Shown piece by piece: positions 6,269 to 13,500 of a stretch of 24,610 bases of DNA. The notes beneath the pieces are model-generated. The model did no database searches. It saw nothing but the letters and a program-made list of their open reading frames with translations, and had not been told where the DNA came from. Origin of the DNA: Oscillospiraceae bacterium (lineage in GTDB: Bacteria; Bacillota_A; Clostridia; Oscillospirales; JAAYXM01); contig JAFXJK010000012.1 in the NCBI GenBank assembly GCA_017532355.1, positions 1-24,610 of the forward strand, given 5' to 3'. The position numbers and the translations under genes were made by a program. Every line of letters starts with the position of its first letter. Within the stretch, counting starts at the first letter, position 1.

Positions 6269-6294
6269 ACAAATTAATATAAATATGATAAAGT
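6266..6294 (+). promoter_or_regulatory. Possible orphan promoter reading rightward
   Basis: TTGACA (6266-6271), a 17-bp spacer and TAAAGT (6289-6294), a fair but not perfect SigA promoter. No plus-strand gene lies downstream before the terminator at 6440-6470, so it would make a short noncoding transcript, or it is fortuitous. Between 6303 and 6439 I see no gene; an inverted repeat CGTGTAT/ATACACG (6309-6341) is the only structure. Confidence 0.3.
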
Positions 6295-6439
6295 TAATAT
6301 AATTATTACGTGTATGGTAATAAAAATAAATTCAATACACGCGATGGGCTTCGATTGTCGCTAAACATGGGTTAATGTGTGCGCCAAACCGTACAGAACA
6401 CGAAATTACACCGCTCTGTTTCGGAAGTCTGCTACACAA

Positions 6440-6470
6440 AAAGGCAGAAACGAGATTCGTTTCTGCCTTT
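6440..6470. terminator. Terminator of the M23 peptidase gene
   Basis: A 14-bp stem, AAAGGCAGAAACGA with TCGTTTCTGCCTTT around GAT. T-runs follow on both strands (TTTTTGTG on the minus side), so it ends the minus-strand peptidase gene and could also end plus-strand transcripts. Confidence 0.85.
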
Positions 6471-6475
6471 AGTCT

Positions 6476-8104
6476 TTATTTAATATACTTCCACGGGTTT
6501 ACATATCTGCCGTTGACGTGGACTTCAAAGTGAACGTGCGGACCCGAGCTGTTACCTGTGCTTCCCATTTTTGCAATCTGCTCGCCCTTTGCGACCTTCT
6601 GTCCGACCCTGACGGTGACCTTGGAGTTGTGCGCGTAGTAGGTTTCGATGCCGTTGCCGTGGTTGATGACAACGAGATAACCCCACCCGCCGCGCTTCCA
6701 GCCTGCCCATGTAACCGTACCGCCGTCTGCCGCTGAAATTCGCGTTCCTGTCTTTGCCGCGAAGTCAACACCCTTGTGCATGCTTCCTCGGCGCATACCG
6801 TAGTTCGAGGAAATGATACCGCCGCTTATCGGGCGTGAGAGCTTTCCTGTTGCCACGGTCTTCGGTCTCGGCTTTGTGCCGACGTGAACAACCTTTGTAA
6901 CGGGCTGTGCCGTAACCGTACTTGAAATAATATCTCGTGAAACTTCCTTATTATCAACATAGGTGACATCGGCAACAACCTTGCGGATACCGACGCGTCC
7001 CTTTGTGACGACCTTTGAAGAGCCTTTGTAGATTGTAGCGTCGTTGACCTGCTTTGTTTCATACGGGATATTCTCGGTATATTCGACGCGTCTCACAGCT
7101 TCAACAGAAAGGAACGGGACTTCCTTTGCAACCGTGACCTTCTTGCCTGCACGGAGATTTCGCGAGGTGAGCGACGGGTTGAGCTCACGAAGCTCTGCTG
7201 TTGTCATACCGTTTGCCTTTGCAATCTTGTCAAGCGTATCGCCTGATTGAATTGTGTACTGCTTTGAAGTGTGGATTTTGGAGGTAAGCTTTTCGCGAAT
7301 CTCAGAATAGGAGATAAGCTTTGAGGAGTCAACGTAACGCTGGGTAATCTGAACGTCCTGCGAGAAACGTGCCTTGACGTTCGGGTCGTTTGTATAGAGA
7401 AGCTCATCAAGCATATTCTGAAGAACATCACGTGAATAGCTTGCGCCGACGACCTCGCCGTTGACGGTAATTGCGTAAAGTGCTGAAATCTCATTGATTT
7501 TTGAGAAGTAATAAGAACGTATTGAGTCTTTTGATACAACCTTGTCGCGCGGAACTATGCCGAGTTCGAACTTAACCGGGAGGGTAACGCTGTAAGGACG
7601 TCCGAGAATCTCGGTTGCTCTGTCCTCGACAAAGCGGATTGCCTCGTTATATTCATCGCGGCTGTCCATATAACCGAGCTCTTCGCCGTCAACCGTAATC
7701 TTAATGCCGACGCTGTAGAAGGTCGAAACGATAATAGTGACGGTAACTGCGAATAGGGAAGCGGCAAGCGCAAAACGGTTTGCGCGGAATGTGGCGAAAA
7801 CGACGGTTGCCGTGTGGAATCTGATGCGAAGCCAGTCGCGCGCACGCGTCAGGAGCACGGAAGAAAAACTCGCGAGAGCAAAGATGAAAACGGTGCTCGG
7901 AATAATTACGCGTGAGTGGAATGTCGTTCCGAAAATAACTGCCGCATGGACTATCTTTAGAAGAATGAACGAAAAGAAGTCGTAAATAAATGCAAAGAAG
8001 CCGCAGAGCATAGTATATATTCTGTTGTTGTTTCCGGTAAAGGTTCGACTACCGGCATCTGCCGCTATGACGACATTCTGTGACGCATGCTCATCTCTTT
8101 GCAA
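6476..8104 (-). CDS. Membrane-anchored LysM-G5-M23 peptidoglycan endopeptidase
   Basis: A 542-residue cell-wall hydrolase. The N-terminal ~140 residues carry several hydrophobic segments that anchor it in the membrane. A LysM domain (YTIQSGDTLDKIAKANGMTT, about 281-325) binds glycan, a G5 domain follows (about 330-405), and a C-terminal M23 zinc peptidase domain (about 435-535) shows HKGVDF and HVHFE, which carry the zinc ligands of lysostaphin-type endopeptidases. It should cleave peptide cross-links in the wall during growth or sporulation. I start it at the TTG at 8104 because GGAG lies eight bases before it; the ATG six codons upstream (8122) has that Shine-Dalgarno inside its reading frame and none of its own. 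A consensus promoter overlapped by WalR-like repeats (8133-8160) drives it. Confidence 0.88.
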   Translation of the reverse strand: MQRDEHASQNVVIAADAGSRTFTGNNNRIYTMLCGFFAFIYDFFSFILLKIVHAAVIFGTTFHSRVIIPSTVFIFALASFSSVLLTRARDWLRIRFHTATVVFATFRANRFALAASLFAVTVTIIVSTFYSVGIKITVDGEELGYMDSRDEYNEAIRFVEDRATEILGRPYSVTLPVKFELGIVPRDKVVSKDSIRSYYFSKINEISALYAITVNGEVVGASYSRDVLQNMLDELLYTNDPNVKARFSQDVQITQRYVDSSKLISYSEIREKLTSKIHTSKQYTIQSGDTLDKIAKANGMTTAELRELNPSLTSRNLRAGKKVTVAKEVPFLSVEAVRRVEYTENIPYETKQVNDATIYKGSSKVVTKGRVGIRKVVADVTYVDNKEVSRDIISSTVTAQPVTKVVHVGTKPRPKTVATGKLSRPISGGIISSNYGMRRGSMHKGVDFAAKTGTRISAADGGTVTWAGWKRGGWGYLVVINHGNGIETYYAHNSKVTVRVGQKVAKGEQIAKMGSTGNSSGPHVHFEVHVNGRYVNPWKYIK

Positions 8105-8132
8105 TGTTTTCACTCCTTTCATTTTTACAGTG

Positions 8133-8160
8133 GTTACAAAGTGGTTACAGAGTGATTACA
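8133..8160 (-). promoter_or_regulatory. WalR/OmpR-type operator, three direct repeats
   Basis: On the minus strand TGTAAT (8155-8160), TGTAAC (8144-8149) and TGTAAC (8133-8138) are spaced by exactly 5 bases (11-bp period). This matches the WalR box TGTWAH-N5-TGTWAH in two overlapping registers. The first half-site shares a base with the -10 box, so the operator covers the -10 edge and the transcription start, a position expected to repress. Other OmpR-family regulators such as PhoP use similar periodic repeats. Confidence 0.65.
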
Positions 8161-8188
8161 TTATATAGTAAAAATGGTCTGTTGTCAA
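8160..8188 (-). promoter_or_regulatory. Consensus SigA promoter of the M23 peptidase gene
   Basis: On the minus strand, perfect TTGACA (8183-8188), a 17-bp spacer and perfect TATAAT (8160-8165). The predicted start near 8153 gives a leader of about 50 bases. Confidence 0.85.
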
Positions 8189-8274
8189 CCTTTTTTGTAA
8201 TTGTTTACAATTAGTTAATCTTGGAAAGTGAGCAATTAAGCCGTTTTTTGAGTTCGTTCGTGTTTTGAAAACGC

Positions 8275-8291
8275 TGTAACGCAACTGTAAC
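8275..8291 (+). promoter_or_regulatory. Second WalR-like box, upstream of the HAD gene promoter
   Basis: TGTAAC, GCAAC, TGTAAC: an exact TGTWAH-N5-TGTWAH match on the plus strand. It ends 19 bases before the -35 of the HAD gene, a position that fits activation rather than repression. Confidence 0.45.
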
Positions 8292-8310
8292 ATTGCGCTT
8301 TTCTGCGGTC

Positions 8311-8339
8311 TTGTTTTGTGGAGCTTTTTTTGTTATAAT
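8311..8339 (+). promoter_or_regulatory. SigA-type promoter of the HAD phosphatase gene
   Basis: TTGTTT (8311-8316), a 17-bp spacer and TATAAT (8334-8339), followed by a leader of about 27 bases. Confidence 0.7.
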
Positions 8340-8372
8340 TATCAGAGATAAAAATTTCGGAGGGCTTATATT

Positions 8373-9020
8373 ATGCAGATTCGCGGCGCAATTTTTGATA
8401 TGGACGGAACGCTTATAGATTCAATGGGAATGTGGAGCACTATAGGCAGCGCGTATATCAGGAGCGTCGGAAAAACTCCGAAAGAGGATATAGACCGCCG
8501 CTTTTCGAGTATGGGAGTTCACGAGGCGGCAGTATTTATGAAAGATGAGTACGACCTTGACGGGACGTGTGATGAAATCACGGAAACCATATACAAGCGC
8601 GTTGAAAAGAGTTATTTTGAGACGATTCCTTTAAAAAAAGGCGTAATTGAGTTTCTTGAGTATATGAAAAGCAAGAACATCCCGATGTGCATTGCGACGG
8701 CGACGGATGAATATATGGCAGACGCCGCACTCAAACGCCTCGGTATAAGAAAATACTTCAAGGGCATTTTCACGAGTCGCGCCGTGGGCGAGGGTAAAGA
8801 CCGTCCGAAAATCTTTTATGAGTGCGCGAGCCTTCTCGGCACAGAGCCGTCGGAAACTGCGGTTTTTGAGGATTCGGTAGTTGCGATACGTACTGCAAAC
8901 GCGGCAGGCTTCTACACTGCGGCGGTGTATGACGATTCGTTTTCGTATGCGTGGGACGAGATACGCAAGATTGCACATGTCTGGCATGATGACCTCACGG
9001 GGTATATGGGTAAATTCTAA
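8373..9020 (+). CDS. HAD-family phosphatase (beta-phosphoglucomutase-like subfamily)
   Basis: A 215-residue cytoplasmic HAD hydrolase. Motif I is FDMDGTL with nucleophile Asp9 and acid/base Asp11; motif II is the Thr of IATATD; the Lys in KDRPKIFY and the acidic pair in VFEDSVVAIRTANAAG supply motifs III and IV. A helical cap lies between motifs I and II (about residues 16-85), as in the beta-phosphoglucomutase/phosphatase group. The substrate cannot be told from sequence; sugar phosphates are usual. ATG at 8373 follows GGAGGG at good spacing. It is transcribed alone from 8311-8339 and ends at a terminator shared with folA. Confidence 0.88.
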   Translation: MQIRGAIFDMDGTLIDSMGMWSTIGSAYIRSVGKTPKEDIDRRFSSMGVHEAAVFMKDEYDLDGTCDEITETIYKRVEKSYFETIPLKKGVIEFLEYMKSKNIPMCIATATDEYMADAALKRLGIRKYFKGIFTSRAVGEGKDRPKIFYECASLLGTEPSETAVFEDSVVAIRTANAAGFYTAAVYDDSFSYAWDEIRKIAHVWHDDLTGYMGKF

Positions 9021-9026
9021 AAAAGC

Positions 9027-9057
9027 AAAGGCATCTGTGAAATTCACAGATGCCTTT
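9027..9057. terminator. Bidirectional terminator between the HAD gene and folA
   Basis: A stem of AAAGGCATCTGTGAA with TTCACAGATGCCTTT, with little or no loop beyond the central A, lies between convergent stops at 9020 and 9061. A- and T-rich flanks occur on both sides. Confidence 0.85.
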
Positions 9058-9060
9058 AAG

Positions 9061-9543
9061 TTATTTTTTATATGTAAGGAAAGCAAAGTATGTTCCTTCG
9101 TGCTCTTTCATCGGAGAACGGTAAGCGATTTTCCACTCCGGTGCTTCGTCGAGGTTTACCAGATGACGGTCAGCTTCCTTTTCTGCTTCAATTTTTGTTA
9201 TGTACGCGGTATCACAGTATGGGAGCATATCGCGGTAAACGCTCTCGCCGCCGATGACGAAAATATCATCGCCCGGTGTGTCAGAGAGAAGCTCCGCAAT
9301 CTCTTCGGGAGTCTTGCAGACCTCAGCACCCTCGACCTCAGAAAGAGTTCTTGAGAGAATGATGTTACGTCGCTTTGGAAGAGGACGGCCGCCCGGAAGA
9401 GATTCAAGCGTAGCTCTTCCCATAATGACAGTCTTGCCGGCTGTCATCGTTCTGAAAAACTTCATATCCTCGGGGATAGAGTAGAGAAGACCGCCGTCCT
9501 TACCGATACCCCAGCCGCGGTCAACAGCTACAATAAGATTCAT
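9061..9543 (-). CDS. folA: Dihydrofolate reductase
   Basis: A 160-residue NADPH-dependent enzyme that regenerates tetrahydrofolate from the dihydrofolate made by thymidylate synthase. Visible motifs: IVAVDRGWGIGKDGGLLYSIPEDMKFF (in pieces: substrate loop, then the catalytic acidic residue in PEDMKFF), GKTVIMGRATLESLP (NADPH binding) and IGGESVYR. Length is normal. The ATG at 9543 is 12 bases after the thyA stop with a G-rich ribosome-binding site, so it is the second gene of a thyA-folA operon and ends at the 9027-9057 terminator. Confidence 0.93.
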   Translation of the reverse strand: MNLIVAVDRGWGIGKDGGLLYSIPEDMKFFRTMTAGKTVIMGRATLESLPGGRPLPKRRNIILSRTLSEVEGAEVCKTPEEIAELLSDTPGDDIFVIGGESVYRDMLPYCDTAYITKIEAEKEADRHLVNLDEAPEWKIAYRSPMKEHEGTYFAFLTYKK

Positions 9544-9555
9544 AGCCTCACCGCC

Positions 9556-10386
9556 TTATACTGCAACGGGAATCTTGACATTGAACTCGTTGAACTTATA
9601 ATCCTCGAGCTTGAAGTCGTCGGTCGTGAACTTGTAGAAATCGTCAATTTCCTTGTTGATAATAAGCTTCGGTGCATCGAAAGCCTCTTTTTTGATAAGC
9701 TCTTCGACGAGCGGAATGTGGCGGTCGTAGATGTGCGCGTCTGCAATAACGTGAACAAGCTCGCCTGCCTCAAGCCCTGAAACCTGCGCCATCATGTGGA
9801 TGAGAATTGCATACTGGCAGGTGTTCCAGCCGTTTGCAACGAGCATATCCTGTGAGCGCTGGTTGAGGATTCCGTTGAGTTTATTTCCGCTTACGTTGAA
9901 TGTCATGCTGTAAGCACACGGATAGAGCTGCATGTCGCAAAGCTCGTCGTGGTTGTAGATGTTTGTCATAATCCGGCGGCTACTTGGATTGTTCTTAAGG
10001 TCAAAGAGAACGCGGTCAACCTGGTCAAACATACCCTCGCGGTACTTATGCTTTTTGCCGAGCTGATAGCCGTATGCCTTGCCGATTGTACCGTCCTCAT
10101 CCTGCCACGCATCCCAGATGCGGCTCTTGAGCTCGGAGACGCGGTTTGACTTTTTCTGCCATATCCACAGAAGCTCGTCTATTGCCGACTTGAGCGCTGT
10201 GCGGCGAAGAGTGAGAATCGGGAACTCCTCGGACAAATCATAGCGGTTTACGACACCAAATTTTTTGATGGTGTGAGCAGGGGAGCCGTCCTCCCAACGC
10301 GGACGAACGTCAAAGTCCTTGTCCCATACTCCGTTTTCAAGTATATCCTTACAATTCTGTATGAAAATCTGATCTGCGCGACTCAT
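9556..10386 (-). CDS. thyA: Thymidylate synthase (ThyA type)
   Basis: A 276-residue enzyme that converts dUMP and methylene-tetrahydrofolate to dTMP and dihydrofolate. SSRRIM (135-140) is the phosphate-binding arginine segment, Cys157 in YPCAYSM is the catalytic nucleophile, QRSQDM (176-181) contacts the substrate phosphate, and IADAHIYDRH is the nucleoside-binding motif. The catalytic loop PCAYSM differs from the textbook PCH motif, so it belongs to a divergent branch. I use the ATG at 10386, preceded by GAGGTG; the in-frame GTG three codons earlier is part of that ribosome-binding site. It leads the operon with folA from promoter 10407-10435. Confidence 0.9.
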   Translation of the reverse strand: MSRADQIFIQNCKDILENGVWDKDFDVRPRWEDGSPAHTIKKFGVVNRYDLSEEFPILTLRRTALKSAIDELLWIWQKKSNRVSELKSRIWDAWQDEDGTIGKAYGYQLGKKHKYREGMFDQVDRVLFDLKNNPSSRRIMTNIYNHDELCDMQLYPCAYSMTFNVSGNKLNGILNQRSQDMLVANGWNTCQYAILIHMMAQVSGLEAGELVHVIADAHIYDRHIPLVEELIKKEAFDAPKLIINKEIDDFYKFTTDDFKLEDYKFNEFNVKIPVAV

Positions 10387-10406
10387 AAAAATCACCTCAT
10401 AGTATG

Positions 10407-10435
10407 ATTATATCAATTTACTACGCAGTTTTCAA
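10407..10435 (-). promoter_or_regulatory. SigA-type promoter of thyA-folA
   Basis: On the minus strand, TTGAAA (10430-10435), a 17-bp spacer and TATAAT (10407-10412). The leader is very short, about 15 bases. Confidence 0.8.
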
Positions 10436-10460
10436 TAAAAAGTTAGAATGAAAAATGCAA

Positions 10461-10494
10461 AAAGAAGAACGATGCCGAAGCATCGTTCTTCTTT
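10461..10494 (-). terminator. Terminator of the SLH protein gene
   Basis: A 15-bp perfect stem, AAAGAAGAACGATGC with GCATCGTTCTTCTTT around CGAA, lies just past the stop of the minus-strand gene ending at 10527, and upstream of the thyA promoter. Confidence 0.85.
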
Positions 10495-10526
10495 GCTGAT
10501 TGGAAAATAAACAAGAGAAGAAGGGA

Positions 10527-13500
10527 TTACTTTACAAGAGAGAGAAGTCTTACGAAGATTGTAGCTGCCTCAGCTCTTGTTGCAGTGCGTGCCGGAGCAA
10601 AGCTTCCGTCAGCATTGCCGAGAATGATGCCTGCATTATAGGTCCACTTTGCTGCATCCTTTGCATAATCCGAAATCTTATCTGCATCAGTATAGCTTAT
10701 GTCGTTGTCAGAAGCCGGAGCAATGCCTGCTGCTGTTCCGTATCTGTAGATGATTGCAGCCATCTGCTCACGTGTAATGTTCGCATTCGGAGCAAATTCT
10801 GTTTCGGAAACACCGTTGACAATACCGTTAGCGTTTGCCCATGCAACAGCACTTGCATAGTACTGGTTTGTGGGAACATCAGTGAAGTCAGCATAAGTTG
10901 TGATACCCGGCTCGCCTGCAGCGCGATAGAGAATTGTAACGAACATTGCGCGTGTGAGGTTTGCGTTCGGCGCAAATGTTGAAGCAGAGATTCCGTTCAT
11001 AAGACCGTTTTCTACCGCTGTCTTCACGTCTGCATAGTACCAAGCGTTTTCAGCTACATCTGTGAAAGAGAGTTCAACACTCGGTACGATCGGCTGTTCA
11101 GTCTTGTCTGTTTCATCTTCAGTTTCGTCTTTTTTATTTTCGGAGTCTACAGCGGCAAGAGCACCACCGCCACTGACAGTTTTCTTTTTGAATGTTACAT
11201 AAAGGTCATAGCACTCATCAAGATTTGCGTTGAAGGAAGTAGCTGAGCTGAGCTCCGTATCTGAGTAGAGGTCGTACCAACCTTCAACAGTGTAATTGCC
11301 CGTGCGAGTTGCGGTGATTTTTACTGTATCAATGCCGTCGCTATAGTCTTTGTCTCTGAAGAAGACGTTATAGCGCTCACCGTCGTATGAAACAGTGGAA
11401 TCCTCATCCCAAGCCTGTACATCAGCATAAACGTAGTCCTTTGTGGACATCCAATCTACGTATTCGTTGTCATTGATGGGATAAGAAATGTCGTGCACGA
11501 GGTTGTACTTATCTGCATCTGCGCCTGTGAGTTTTATGTTGCCGAAGAGAACATTAAAGAAGTCTTCGTCGCTGTATTTTGAATCGGAAACTGCAATTGT
11601 GTATGTGTTGACATTTGTGAGAGCATCGCCGTTTTCGTCAAACCACTGAAGCTTAAGGATGTCTTTGGGGTCGGAAGCATCGACATAGAAAGATTCCTGT
11701 CCGTCTACCGCAAGTTCGTTTGCATCATGCCAAAGAACAGGGGAATAGTCATCGCTGTCGTAGAAAGCATATCTGAGATACTTTGCACCTTCAACTTTGC
11801 CGATAAATCCAAGCCAGTAACCGTATCCTGCACCGTCACTGTTGTGCTCGAAAATATAATCTGCGTTTACTGTTATGACGTCGTTTCTGAGCTCTGCCTC
11901 AGCCTCACCGTAGTAGGTGTCAACTTCCGGAGCATCCTGGTTGACGATGGGAGCAGGTTCAACTGTCATTGCAGCATCGGAAACCTTAAAGTCAACACCA
12001 GAAAGATCAAGTTCGTATGCTCCGAAGTTTGAAAGAGCATAGCCGTTTTCATCAAACCACTGGATAAGAATTACATCTTTGATTTCGTCAGCAGGCTCAA
12101 ATGCGTTCACATAGAAGCTTGCCTCGTCTGCCGGGACAGTGGAAGTGCTTTCGTAAAGCCAATCGCACATTGCATCTTCCATATCTGATGCAAATACGTA
12201 TTTTGCCGTAGTAGCATTCTCAGGAGCAACGAACTTTACGCCAACCCATGCGCCACGGTCGCCTTCGCCGTTTACATGAGCCTTGAGGTCGTCAGCAGAA
12301 ATTTTAATCTTTGCACCGTCAATCTCTGCGGTGTAGCTTTCTTCTGCAAAGAGGACTTTGCTGGGTGTCTCGCAGCATCCGATAGTTGCAGCTTCTGCAG
12401 TAATCGGAGAAACATCTGCAAGTTCTACGCCTGTGATATCGATCGGGTAAAGATATTTATCAATAAGAGTGTACGGGGTTTCGTCATCTGAATACCATTC
12501 AATGTAGAGGAAGTTCTTTGCGTTGATATCGCCTGCATCTACATAGAAGGAAACAGAGTCCTCATTCTCGCCAAGTTCTTCAAATCCGCTTGACTGGGAG
12601 ATGCTTTCGGGGCCTTCGAAGGAATAGGTGTAGTATTTTGCACCCTCAGGAGCCTTAACTGAAAAGCCTGTCCAGTAGCCTTCGGCAAAGTTGCCGTTTG
12701 TGTGCTTCTTAAGACCCTTCATCTCGATCTTTACTGAATCATAGTCAGCAGAAACAGTGTATGAACCCTCGGTGTAAACTTCATCCTCGGAATCAAAATC
12801 AGCTACATTTGCAAGGCCGATTTCAGAATCTTCAAGCCAGTCACACTCTGCGTCGGTGAGATCAACTGTGTAGCTGTTTGTTGCAGCAATCGGGTTGCCG
12901 TCAGCATCGCACCAGGTGAGGTCTACAAATGCAAGTGCTTTGTCGTAATCAAAGTACCAATAATCGTTTATGTCAAAATAGAAAGCAACGCCTTCTGTTC
13001 CTTCTGCGTCAATCGTCTCAAGATTAACATTATAACCTGAGCTTACATAGTTGCGTCTGCTACGGATGCTGTAATCGAATTTCTCAGCACCCTCGGGAGC
13101 CTTAACTGCGAAGCCTGTCCAGAAACCAATCTCTCCGTTTGCATTTTTATGAAGCTTGAGATCTGCCATTGAAATTTCGACAGTGCCGTTGTTTTCGCTT
13201 ACATTGTATGTGCCGTCAGCGTAAACGGGCGTTTCGGAATCCGGGTTGAAGTAGTCACGGACAACAGCTTTTGTAAATGTGTCTTCAATTGTGTACAAAC
13301 CAACGTCTGTGATATCAACTGTGTAATATGTAGATGCAGCAATCGGGTTGCCGTCAGCATCACACCAGGTAAGGTTTACTTCTGCAAAAAGCTCTCCGTC
13401 CTCGGTATAGTAGAAGTCTTCCGGATTGAGATAGAAAGCAACGCCTTCTGTTCCTTCTGCGTCAATCGTCTCGAGATTAACATTATAACCTGAGCTTACA

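Noticed and set aside
8205..8216. TGTAAT...TTTACA inverted pair near 8194-8207 as another WalR box
   Set aside because: The half-sites are inverted, not direct, and the spacing does not fit TGTWAH-N5-TGTWAH.
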